A DNA stretch of 64,000 nt from Leptospirillum sp. (GTDB lineage Bacteria > Nitrospirota > Leptospirillia > Leptospirillales > Leptospirillaceae), in assembly GCA_027323445.1 (NCBI GenBank), contig DAHWBS010000003.1, forward strand, positions 1 to 64,000, given 5' to 3'. The notes under the pieces were generated by a model. That model saw only the letters and a program-made list of their open reading frames with translations, was not told where the DNA came from and did not search any database. Below, piece by piece: positions 36,369 through 44,360 of this stretch. How positions within the stretch are numbered: the stretch's first letter is position 1; each line of letters begins with the position of its first letter. Position numbers and translations under genes: made by a program.

Positions 36369-36431
36369 GGCGGATTCAGAGGGGCATGGAGTGCTCGTTA
36401 TCGAGCATTGCATGACCATCTGAATACCGCC
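36369..36431 (+). promoter_or_regulatory. Long hairpin in the rpsO-pnp spacer, candidate RNase III site
   Basis: GGCGG ATTCAGA pairs with TCTGAAT(A)CCGCC, and inside it CATGGAGTGCTCG pairs almost fully with CGAGCATTGCATG around a TTAT loop: a near-continuous stem of more than 25 pairs. It could end the rpsO message (TTTCGTC follows) or be a double-stranded processing site. In E. coli a similarly placed hairpin is cut by RNase III and mediates PNPase autoregulation. Confidence 0.75.
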
Positions 36432-36490
36432 TTTCGTCTAAGTCGTATTTTTGATTCTCCTGTGCTAAGCAGGTAAAAGGACTTTTGTAT

Positions 36491-38623
36491 ATGAATCCAA
36501 TAATTGTTAATGTTTCGGTAGGTGGAAAAAATATACGCCTTGAAACGGGACGTATGGCTAAGCTGGCGGGTGGCTCCGCAACAGTATGGGCAGATGGAAC
36601 GGTTGTATTGGCAACGGCGGTGTCTGCAAAAAACATGAAGCCCGGTATAGACTTTATCCCCTTGACCGTTGACTATCAGGAACGTGCTTATGCCGCAGGA
36701 AAGATTCCCGGCGGATTTTTTAAGCGAGAAGGAAAACCCTCCGAGAGGGAAGTTCTTAATAGCCGCTTGATCGATCGCCCGATTCGGCCACTGCTTCCTG
36801 AAGGGTATTTTTATGAGACTCAGCTGGTGGCTTCGGTCATTTCAATTGACAAGGGTGGTGTTGCCGACGTAATGGCCGTTATCGCAGCATCCACTGCTCT
36901 TTATCTTTCTGATGTTCCGTTTCACTCTCCCATCGGCGCAGTTCGTTTGGCTCTGATCGATGGTAACTATATCGTTAACCCGACTCTCGAAGAACAGTCA
37001 AAATCCCAGATAGACCTTGTCGTTGCCGGAACGCGTGATGCCATTATGATGGTAGAGGGACAGGCATCTGAGGTCTCCGAAGATGTTTTTCTTAAGGGTA
37101 TTGCCCTGGCACATGAGTCAATACTTCCGATCATTGAAGCTCAGGAAAAGTTGAGGTCCCTGGCCGGGCGTGAAAAAAGACCAACTCCGCTCAATCCGAT
37201 TCCGATGGATACGGTTGCAGCGATTCGTGAGCGCTTTGGAGCAGAGCTCGATCAAGCGATGGTTATCTCTGGAAAGCAGGATCGTCAGGATTCTGTAGAC
37301 AAGATCTTCGCCCAGATCCGGGAATCCTTTTTGCCCGGAGATATCGCTCCGACACCAGCTCAGGAAAAAGATCTTTCCAATGCGATCCATGAGGTCGAGC
37401 GCTTGACGTTGCGAGAAATTGTCCTTACAAGGCAAATCCGTGCTGATGGTCGTGGTTTGAGGGATATTCGTCCCATTACGATAGAAGTCGGTCTGCTTCC
37501 CAGAACACATGGGTCAGCTCTTTTTACCCGTGGTGAAACACAGAGTCTGTCAGTTGCTACCCTCGGGACCTCCGATGACGAGCAGCGCATAGACGCACTT
37601 GAAGGGGAATATACCAAACGATTTATGCTTCATTACAATTTCCCTCCATTTTCTGTTGGCGAAGCAAAGCCAATGAGAGGTCCTGGTCGCCGGGAAATTG
37701 GCCACGGTAATTTGGCAGAAAGAGCTCTTCGTCCGGTTGTTCCTTCCAAAGAAGCTTTTCCTTATTCGATTCGTCTGGTTTCGGACATTCTTGAGTCAAA
37801 CGGTTCATCATCGATGGCCACTGTGTGTGGTGGTACGCTTGCGATGATGGATGCAGGGGTTCCTATCAAGGCACCTGTTGCCGGAGTTGCTATGGGATTG
37901 ATCAAGGAAGGCGATCGCGTTGCAATCCTCTCGGACATTTTGGGTGTTGAAGATCACCTTGGTGATATGGACTTCAAGGTAACGGGAACTCTTCAGGGCA
38001 TTACTGCCGTTCAGATGGATATCAAAATATCAGGAATCACTCTGGCGTTGATGAAGGATGCGCTTGAGCAGGCTCGACAGGGTCGGTTGCACATTCTTGC
38101 AAAAATGAATGAGACTTTGTCGGCAACCCGTAGTGTGATGTCTCCTTTTGCCCCGAGGATCTTGACCTTAAAGATAAAACAGGACAAGATAAGAGAGGTT
38201 ATCGGACCAGGCGGAAAAGTCATTCGCGGAATTACAGAAAAGACTGGTGCCAAAATTGAGATCGATGACTCTGGCCTTATCCAAATCGCGTCGGTGGATG
38301 AGTCTGCTGCACAGAGAGCCGTCGAGATGATCAATCAGATTGTTGAAGAGGTTGAAGTTGGCCGGATCTACCTCGGCAAGGTCAAGACGATTGCCGATTA
38401 TGGTGCATTTGTAGAGCTTTTTCCCGGCACAACAGGGCTATGTCACATTTCCCAGTTGGCAGATCATAGAGTGGAGAAAGTTCTCGATGTTGTTTCGGAA
38501 GGCGACATGATTCTGGTAAAAGCCTTGGAGGTTGATCGCCAAGGAAAAATCCGGCTCTCCCGAAAAGAAGCTGTTTCCGAAGTCGGAGACGGGAGGGAAG
38601 TTCGGAGCGGGGGCGGGCAGTAA
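36491..38623 (+). CDS. pnp: Polyribonucleotide nucleotidyltransferase (PNPase)
   Basis: PNPase degrades RNA 3' to 5' with phosphate. Two RNase PH domains (1-220 and 310-540) flank a helical domain; FFKREGKPSEREVLNSRLIDRPIRPL, FSVGEAKPMRGPGRREIGHG, and DHLGDMDFKVTGT are visible. The tail holds a KH domain (IREVIGPGGKVIRGITEKTG) and an S1 domain (YLGKVKTIADYGAFVELFPG). ATG 36491 lies nine bases after AAAAGGA; TTG 36485 is too close. The upstream hairpin probably sets its expression. Confidence 0.97.
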   Translation: MNPIIVNVSVGGKNIRLETGRMAKLAGGSATVWADGTVVLATAVSAKNMKPGIDFIPLTVDYQERAYAAGKIPGGFFKREGKPSEREVLNSRLIDRPIRPLLPEGYFYETQLVASVISIDKGGVADVMAVIAASTALYLSDVPFHSPIGAVRLALIDGNYIVNPTLEEQSKSQIDLVVAGTRDAIMMVEGQASEVSEDVFLKGIALAHESILPIIEAQEKLRSLAGREKRPTPLNPIPMDTVAAIRERFGAELDQAMVISGKQDRQDSVDKIFAQIRESFLPGDIAPTPAQEKDLSNAIHEVERLTLREIVLTRQIRADGRGLRDIRPITIEVGLLPRTHGSALFTRGETQSLSVATLGTSDDEQRIDALEGEYTKRFMLHYNFPPFSVGEAKPMRGPGRREIGHGNLAERALRPVVPSKEAFPYSIRLVSDILESNGSSSMATVCGGTLAMMDAGVPIKAPVAGVAMGLIKEGDRVAILSDILGVEDHLGDMDFKVTGTLQGITAVQMDIKISGITLALMKDALEQARQGRLHILAKMNETLSATRSVMSPFAPRILTLKIKQDKIREVIGPGGKVIRGITEKTGAKIEIDDSGLIQIASVDESAAQRAVEMINQIVEEVEVGRIYLGKVKTIADYGAFVELFPGTTGLCHISQLADHRVEKVLDVVSEGDMILVKALEVDRQGKIRLSRKEAVSEVGDGREVRSGGGQ

Positions 38624-38659
38624 CTGTCCGCTTAAACCAAAATGGAAGGGGGTAATCGC

Positions 38660-38779
38660 ATGGACGTCAATAAAGGTGCGAACGGGCTTATCGTCGTAGC
38701 GCTCATGTTAGGAATTTTTTGGGCATGGATGTTGAGCTACGTAGGGACTGATCCCTTTTATCTCCCACTCGGTGGTTAA
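38660..38779 (+). CDS. 39-residue single-helix membrane protein
   Basis: Too short for the ORF track. ATG 38660 follows AGGGGG with seven bases between, and the frame gives MDVNKGANGLIVVALMLGIF, a further hydrophobic/aromatic stretch, and a polar tail ending in GG before TAA. One transmembrane helix (about 9-27) is clear. It lies 36 bases after pnp and before a strong terminator, so it is probably the last gene of the pnp transcript. Function unknown; it resembles small accessory subunits of membrane complexes only in size. Confidence 0.68.
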   Translation: MDVNKGANGLIVVALMLGIFWAWMLSYVGTDPFYLPLGG

Positions 38780-38836
38780 AAGGATTTTTTTTTAATCACT
38801 GTTTTGGGCAATGCCATTATAATGTCCGGTTTTCTT

Positions 38837-38868
38837 AAAGCCCAGAGGTTTCCTCTGGGCTTTTTTTT
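38837..38868 (+). terminator. Strong rho-independent terminator after the pnp cluster
   Basis: AAAGCCCAGAGG and CCTCTGGGCTTT form a perfect 12-pair stem with a TTT loop, followed by a run of eight Ts. Confidence 0.95.
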
Positions 38869-39299
38869 CACTTTTCATTCTTTTTTACTGTGTTTAATGA
38901 TTTTCAGGTATAAATCTTTTTTTGTGTTATCGGGCAATAAACATTTTTTAGGGAATTTTCAAGGATCCTGAATAAGGTCCCATTCTGACCAATATTTCTC
39001 CGGGGAAGGCTGCCGGCCGAAAAGTCCTGTTCAAGAAGAACACGACTCATACGATCTTTAAACGAATTGTTTCTAAAACAAAAGGCACCGTCTAGAGGTT
39101 GCTCTTGAGGATCTGATGTGGCTTCCCCGTCAAGAAACGCTTGCCATACCCGGAAGACGCCACTGCAGCATTTCCTTTTTAGTGGGTCGTTGATGATATT
39201 CTGTCGGGGTCTGGATGGGTGCTTGTTAGCGGAAGCTCCATAAATATTTACTTACGTTTTAACCCAAGATGACACCTATCTTTTTGAAAGGAATTCCTT
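38869..39299. other. Intergenic region before the M16 peptidase gene
   Basis: About 430 bases. No gene, RNA or clear repeat is recognised. AGGTATAAATC near 38909 and TAAATATTTAC near 39240 are AT-rich and could include promoter elements. Confidence 0.4.
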
Positions 39300-40547
39300 G
39301 TGGGATATGTAACTGCTGTCTTGAAGAATGGATTGCCTGTTTACTGGGATCCGATGCCCCAGAGCCGGGCAGCGTCGATTGGGGTATGGGTAAGGTCGGG
39401 AAGTCGCTTTGAAGAACTCACGGAAGGAGGTGTAACTCACTTTCTCGAGCATATGTGCTTTAAAGGGACTAAAACCCGCAATGCTCAGGAGATAGCCAAT
39501 GAGATGGACTTTCTTGGTGGTGAAATGAATGCGTTTACCAGTCAGGAAATTACGTCTTTTTATGCCATGGTTCTTTCTGAGAATGCACCCAGGGCTGTTT
39601 CTTTGCTTGGAGATATTCTATGCGAGTCTATTTTTGATGCAGAGGAGCTTGAACGGGAGAAAGGGGTTGTTCTCGAGGAGTTGATGGAAGCTAAAGATGA
39701 TCCAGAAGATCTTGTCTCCGAGCAGCTTTTTTCCTCCTACTTTGCGGATCACTCTTTTGGTCGTCCGATATTGGGGACAGAAGAGTCCATCCAACGCTTT
39801 TCCCAAAAATCAGTCATGGAATATTTTCATAATAATTATCACTCTGGTTCAATGTTTATTACTATCGCTGGAAATGTTGACTGGAAACTGATTCTTAAAG
39901 CCTTGGAAAAGGCTTTTGGGAAGACGCCAAAGAAAAAGCTGGATCGTGTTGCTCAGGATGCCCCGATCGAAAATTTTGGCATATGGGAGTCTAACGAAGA
40001 TTTTGAGCAGGTTCATATGAGTATCGGTATCAAGGGAATCCCTCAACGGGATCATCGTCAGTCAGCGCTCAGGCTTTTGACAACGCATCTGGGGGGTGGA
40101 ATGAGCTCCCGCCTTTTTCAGGAGGTTCGCGAAAAGAGAGGTCTGGCCTATTCTGTCTATGCATCTCCAATGTCTTTTTCTGATGGGGGAATCGTAAGAG
40201 TTGTTGCTTCAACGCGTCCGTCAAAACGAAAAGAGCTTCAGTCGGTTCTTCTTTCCGAGATTGCGAGAGTTGAATCTGTTCCACTGACGGAGGACGAGTT
40301 GGCCAGGTCCAAAAATCAGTTGAAGTCTTCACTGCTTTTTGGACTTGAAAGTGTTTCTGGTCGGATGAGCAAGATGGGGCGGAATCTTTTGACTTGGGGT
40401 GAGGAGATTCCTGTTGAAAAAATTGAAAAATGGATTGATGAGGTGACACCTGGAGATATCCAGGCTTTGGCGAGAGACCTTGACTGGGGCAAGAATCATG
40501 GTATTTCAGTAATGGGTCCTATTTTGAAAAATAAAAAAGGCCATTGA
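39300..40547 (+). CDS. M16-family zinc peptidase (PqqL/MPP-like)
   Basis: A single-subunit M16B-type protein with the inverted zinc motif HFLEH (in GGVTHFLEHMCFKGT) and the distal Glu about 75 residues later (EKGVVLEELMEAKDDP). The C-terminal half has the usual LGGGMSSRLFQEVREKRGLAYSV. Bacterial members process peptides or signal fragments; the substrate is unknown. No signal peptide is seen, so it is probably cytoplasmic. GTG 39300 follows AAAGGA. pdxJ begins one base after its stop. Confidence 0.93.
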   Translation: MGYVTAVLKNGLPVYWDPMPQSRAASIGVWVRSGSRFEELTEGGVTHFLEHMCFKGTKTRNAQEIANEMDFLGGEMNAFTSQEITSFYAMVLSENAPRAVSLLGDILCESIFDAEELEREKGVVLEELMEAKDDPEDLVSEQLFSSYFADHSFGRPILGTEESIQRFSQKSVMEYFHNNYHSGSMFITIAGNVDWKLILKALEKAFGKTPKKKLDRVAQDAPIENFGIWESNEDFEQVHMSIGIKGIPQRDHRQSALRLLTTHLGGGMSSRLFQEVREKRGLAYSVYASPMSFSDGGIVRVVASTRPSKRKELQSVLLSEIARVESVPLTEDELARSKNQLKSSLLFGLESVSGRMSKMGRNLLTWGEEIPVEKIEKWIDEVTPGDIQALARDLDWGKNHGISVMGPILKNKKGH

Positions 40548-40548
40548 T

Positions 40549-41268
40549 GTGATTGTTTTGGGAGTTAACATCGATCATGTTGCAACATTGAGAAATGCAC
40601 GTGGGGGGAAAAACCCGGACCCTCTTTCTGCCGCGGAGGTGGTCTATCGTTCGGGGGCCGGACAGGTTGTTTGCCACTTGAGGGAAGATCGACGACATAT
40701 TCTTGATCAGGACTTGATGGACCTCCTCTCTTGGGGAAAGCTGCCCGTTAATCTTGAGATGGCGTTGACGTCAGAAATGCAGGAAATAGCTCTTTCAATG
40801 GAGCCTCAATTGGTGACTCTTGTTCCGGAACGGAGACTCGAGCGGACGACTGAGGGAGGGCTTTGCCTGAATCATGAGCTAATCGGAAAAATTCGGGAAT
40901 TCCACAAGTTGTCTTCCGGGAAAAAAATTCCCTTGTCTTTATTCCTGGACCCCGATATAGAAATGGTTAAAAAAGGATGTGATCTTGGCGTTGAGCAAAT
41001 CGAACTCCATACAGGCCCCTATGCAAATTCTTTCTTCAGAAGCCCTGATAAGTTCGAGATGGAGCGTCTCATCGAATGTTCACTCTATATCGGATCGAGC
41101 AATGTAAGGCTTGCGATGGGCCATGGCCTTGATTCCGAGAATCTGTTACCTCTTCTTTCGATCCCCGATTTGGCTGAAGTCAATATCGGACACAGTATTA
41201 TTTCCCGTTCGGTTTTCATAGGGCTTTCAGCGGCCATTTCCGAGATACAGGAAGTTCTTGCAAGATAG
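40549..41268 (+). CDS. pdxJ: Pyridoxine 5'-phosphate synthase
   Basis: PdxJ condenses 1-deoxyxylulose 5-phosphate and aminoacetone 3-phosphate into pyridoxine phosphate (DXP-dependent vitamin B6 route). The signature LGVNIDHVATLRNARGG, the active-site VCHLREDRRHI, PVNLEMALTSEM, and ELHTGPYAN are intact. GTG 40549 directly follows the M16 stop. 239 aa is standard. Confidence 0.96.
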   Translation: MIVLGVNIDHVATLRNARGGKNPDPLSAAEVVYRSGAGQVVCHLREDRRHILDQDLMDLLSWGKLPVNLEMALTSEMQEIALSMEPQLVTLVPERRLERTTEGGLCLNHELIGKIREFHKLSSGKKIPLSLFLDPDIEMVKKGCDLGVEQIELHTGPYANSFFRSPDKFEMERLIECSLYIGSSNVRLAMGHGLDSENLLPLLSIPDLAEVNIGHSIISRSVFIGLSAAISEIQEVLAR

Positions 41269-41310
41269 GCCGGGGAGTTTCCAGGAGCCTGTTTCGACAG
41301 GAAGCGACTA

Positions 41311-41694
41311 TTGAAAAACATTATTTCCATCGGCACGGATCTTGTGTCCATTGACAGAATCAGTGGATTGACGAAGAAATATGGGGACCGGTTTCTTGAG
41401 AGGGTTTACACCAAAAGAGAGGTGGCTGAGTCATCTCTTTCCCCCGCTTACCTCTCAGGCCGCTTTGCTGTCAAGGAAGCTGTTCTTAAGGCGATCGGAA
41501 CGGGGTTGTCTGCAGGGATGAGCTGGCGGGAGATTGAAACAATCCGCGAGCCAACGGGTGCACCAATGGTTTGTCTTTATGGAGAAGCTGCAAGAAGAGT
41601 GTTGGGGATGGGAGGTGTCAGAATCATGGTCTCCATATCGCATGAACGGTCTTTTGCTTTGGCATTTGTCCTTTTTCTGGGAGATGCTCCATGA
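41311..41694 (+). CDS. acpS: Holo-[acyl-carrier-protein] synthase
   Basis: AcpS transfers phosphopantetheine from CoA to ACP. Motifs: GTDLVSIDRISG with the metal Asp, and LSGRFAVKEAVLKAIGTGL with the Glu/Lys pair. The 127 aa is typical. TTG 41311 follows AGGAAG. It overlaps the nnr start by ATGA; the pdxJ-acpS-nnr order is common. Confidence 0.94.
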   Translation: MKNIISIGTDLVSIDRISGLTKKYGDRFLERVYTKREVAESSLSPAYLSGRFAVKEAVLKAIGTGLSAGMSWREIETIREPTGAPMVCLYGEAARRVLGMGGVRIMVSISHERSFALAFVLFLGDAP

Positions 41695-43301
41695 AGGTTG
41701 TTATCCCGTCCGAGATGTCCCGAATTGAAAAGAGGACGATTCAGGAAGGCTTCTTAAGCGAAGATCTTCTGATGGAAAAAGCCGGATTATCAGTCGCAAG
41801 AGGTGTTCTGGCTCTTTCCCCCCGTCCGTCAAGTGTGGTTGCCGTTGTTGGAAAGGGAAATAACGGTGCTGATGCTGTCGTGGCTTTAAGACACTTGGCC
41901 CTCAAAAGCATAAAAACGACAGCCCTTCTCTTGTACCCTGAAGAAGATCATTCAGAGGCATTGCGCCTGGCGATTAAAAGATTGGCTGTTGCTCATGGCG
42001 GACGACCGGATGCAGTTCTCCCGTTTTCTCTCCAGACATCCATCCATAAGTTACGGCATGCAAGCGTAATTATTGACGGGATTCTTGGAACAGGATTCAA
42101 GGGAGAGCCCAGTCGGGAGGTCCTTGGCGCTATTGATCTCATGAACTCTCTTGGGGTGCCTGTTATGTCCGTGGATATCCCCACCGGTCTTGATGGCGAG
42201 ACAGGAAGGGCCATCAAGGCTGACCGGGCTTCCCGAACGGTCACTTTTGCTTTTCCCAAGTGGCGGCTCTTAGTTGATCCCGGGTGCCGTTATACAGGAG
42301 ATGTGGTGGTTTCAGACATTGGTCTTTTTCCATCCCTGCTCTCTCCGGCTCCTTCCCGGCAAGTCCTTCTCTCCGAGGATATAGTGGGCCTTATTCCCAA
42401 AAGACCACACTCCCTCCATAAGGGACAGGCGGGTCATGTGCTTGTTTGGGGAGGAAGCGCAGGGAAGTGGGGGGCGCCGATGCTCACAGGGCTCGGCGCA
42501 CAGAGAGCTGGTGCGGGACTCCTTACGATCCTCTTTCCGGAGGAAGCACCGAAAACATCTTCTTTTCCGGAGCAGATGATTCAATATCTGCCGAAGTCTC
42601 CTTTTCAGGAGATGGCTCCAATTTTAGAGAATATCGACGTTGTTGCAATGGGGCCCGGCTTGTCTCGTGGGCCTGAAGAGCTTAGACTTTCCAGATATAT
42701 TCTGGATGAGTTTTCGGGGCCTGTCGTTGCAGATGCCGGAGTCTTTGATTTATACAGCAGTTCTCCCATGAGTCTTGTCCGCTCAAACGGGGCACCGCTT
42801 CTTCTGACCCCTCATCCGGGAGAGTTTGCCCGCTATCTGAATCTTCCCGTTTCGACCGTTCTTGAGAACTCCACCGAGTTATTGCTGGAATGGTCCCAGA
42901 AGTTATCAGCAGTCATTCTTCTGAAAGGCTACAGAACGATCATTGCTTCCCCTGACGGAGAACTGACCGTCAATATGACAGGGAGTCCGAATATGGCGAC
43001 TGCTGGTTCAGGAGATGTTCTGACCGGAGTCATTTCAGGGTTTCTGGCACAAGGAGCAGCCCCTTATGATGCCATGGTTTTATCTGCATTTCTTCATGGT
43101 TGGGGCGGCGAGGCTCTTGGACAATCAAGGTCCGTTGGGATCCTGGCCAGAGAACTTGCCGATTCGGTAGGCCTTGTTCTTTCGTCTGTCGCCACGGGAG
43201 TGACCTGTCCTGTGCGTCAGGATCCATGGGGTGATATCCTGTTGTCCACATCGGTACCAAAGCTTCTGTCTTCTCAGGCGGAACCGTATGAAAAACCCTG
43301 A
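41691..43301 (+). CDS. nnr: Bifunctional NAD(P)HX epimerase / ADP-dependent NAD(P)HX dehydratase
   Basis: Repairs hydrated NADH/NADPH. The N-terminal epimerase (YjeF_N, 1-210) has VVGKGNNGADAVVALRHL and VDIPTGLDG; the C-terminal ADP-dependent dehydratase (225-510) has VWGGSAGKWGAP, MGPGLSRGPE, LTPHPGEFARYL and MATAGSGDVLTGVISGFLAQG. The fused 536-aa form is usual in bacteria. The start overlaps the acpS stop, and the end overlaps the uracil-DNA glycosylase start by 14 bases. Confidence 0.94.
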   Translation: MKVVIPSEMSRIEKRTIQEGFLSEDLLMEKAGLSVARGVLALSPRPSSVVAVVGKGNNGADAVVALRHLALKSIKTTALLLYPEEDHSEALRLAIKRLAVAHGGRPDAVLPFSLQTSIHKLRHASVIIDGILGTGFKGEPSREVLGAIDLMNSLGVPVMSVDIPTGLDGETGRAIKADRASRTVTFAFPKWRLLVDPGCRYTGDVVVSDIGLFPSLLSPAPSRQVLLSEDIVGLIPKRPHSLHKGQAGHVLVWGGSAGKWGAPMLTGLGAQRAGAGLLTILFPEEAPKTSSFPEQMIQYLPKSPFQEMAPILENIDVVAMGPGLSRGPEELRLSRYILDEFSGPVVADAGVFDLYSSSPMSLVRSNGAPLLLTPHPGEFARYLNLPVSTVLENSTELLLEWSQKLSAVILLKGYRTIIASPDGELTVNMTGSPNMATAGSGDVLTGVISGFLAQGAAPYDAMVLSAFLHGWGGEALGQSRSVGILARELADSVGLVLSSVATGVTCPVRQDPWGDILLSTSVPKLLSSQAEPYEKP

Positions 43302-44082
43302 TCGCTCAGGAATGGAGGGCCTTTTTGTTTATCTGGAATATCTTTCGGGGCTTTATCCAGATCTTCCTGTGTCTCAATCTCTTCATGCCTCCGGATCTTC
43401 AGGAGAAACATCAGGTTCTTCCTTGAAAGACACAACAAAAAAGTCAGGGAGCGCAGTTGATGGGCCAGAAAACCTTATGTCTGAAAGCGTAGGGAGCAAA
43501 TCTGTTGCACTTGGGGCTTTGGCAGTCAAGGTCAATGAATGCAGGGACTGTTCTCTTGGAGAGTCCAGGGCCAATCCTGTGTTTGGGGAAGGCAATGTCG
43601 ACACCAGGCTTTTGTTCATAGGAGAGGGACCAGGTGCAGAAGAAGATCGGACCGGAAGACCTTTTGTTGGGAGGGCTGGAGAGCTTCTTGACCGAATGAT
43701 TGTTGCAATGGGTCTATCAAGGGAGGAGGTCTTTATTGCAAACGCCGTAAAGTGTCGCCCCCCGTCAAACAGGACTCCCGAAGTCGTTGAGCGTGATGCC
43801 TGTAAGCATTTTCTTCTTGAGCAAATCAGGATTATTTCTCCTGAAGCCATTGTTCTTCTCGGTCAGACTGCGATTTTCCAGATGCTATCCAATGAGTCTC
43901 CCATATCTTCGGTGAGAGGAGTGGAAACGATTCTCCCTTCTTTCCCGGGGATCCGGGTTATGCCGACGTATCATCCTGCTTATTTGCTCAGGAATCCCCA
44001 GGCAAAGGCAGTGGTTTGGAAGGATTTGCAGCAAGTGATGAAGTGGCTTTCCCTGCCGATGCCTGTTCTGAGGGAGAAATGA
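43288..44082 (+). CDS. Family 4 (iron-sulfur) uracil-DNA glycosylase
   Basis: The glycosylase removes uracil from DNA. The active-site motif GEGPGAEEDRTGRPFVGRAG and the late HPAYLLR are typical of family 4, and cysteines in ECRDCSLG, VKCRPP and DACKHF form the 4Fe-4S set. About 70 Ser/Gly-rich residues precede the domain and look like a linker. ATG 43288 (AGGCGG upstream) is preferred over the ORF-track start at 43231, which overlaps nnr more; ATG 43312 is another possibility. The stop overlaps the lapA-like start as ATGA. Confidence 0.92.
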   Translation: MKNPDRSGMEGLFVYLEYLSGLYPDLPVSQSLHASGSSGETSGSSLKDTTKKSGSAVDGPENLMSESVGSKSVALGALAVKVNECRDCSLGESRANPVFGEGNVDTRLLFIGEGPGAEEDRTGRPFVGRAGELLDRMIVAMGLSREEVFIANAVKCRPPSNRTPEVVERDACKHFLLEQIRIISPEAIVLLGQTAIFQMLSNESPISSVRGVETILPSFPGIRVMPTYHPAYLLRNPQAKAVVWKDLQQVMKWLSLPMPVLREK

Positions 44083-44360
44083 GGGTTATCAAGGGATTTT
44101 TTTTATTACTCATGGCTTTTCTAGGAACCCTTTTCGTTTTGGAAAATGATCATGACACGGTTTTTGTCCTGATACCGTTTTGGGGACAAGCAAACCCGGT
44201 GTCGGTTGGCATTTTGGTTGTTTTCTGTTTTTTGTCCGGTATACTTGCGACTCTTTTTTTTATCCTGTTGAGTAAAATCGGGAGTTCCCTGAAAAAAAGC
44301 TTTTCAAGGCAAACACCCCAGGGCGCTGACCATCATGACGAAGGCCATCATGAGCACTGA
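44079..44360 (+). CDS. LapA-domain (DUF1049) small membrane protein with His-rich tail
   Basis: A 93-aa protein with two helices (about 5-21 and 37-62) and the NDHDTVFVLIPFWG pattern of the LapA/DUF1049 family; in E. coli LapA works in lipopolysaccharide assembly regulation. The C-terminus is charged and ends in a His/Asp/Glu cluster (HHDEGHHEH) that could bind metal. ATG 44079 overlaps the upstream stop, and the mutS start lies inside its 3' end, in a tight operon. Confidence 0.78.
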   Translation: MRVIKGFFLLLMAFLGTLFVLENDHDTVFVLIPFWGQANPVSVGILVVFCFLSGILATLFFILLSKIGSSLKKSFSRQTPQGADHHDEGHHEH

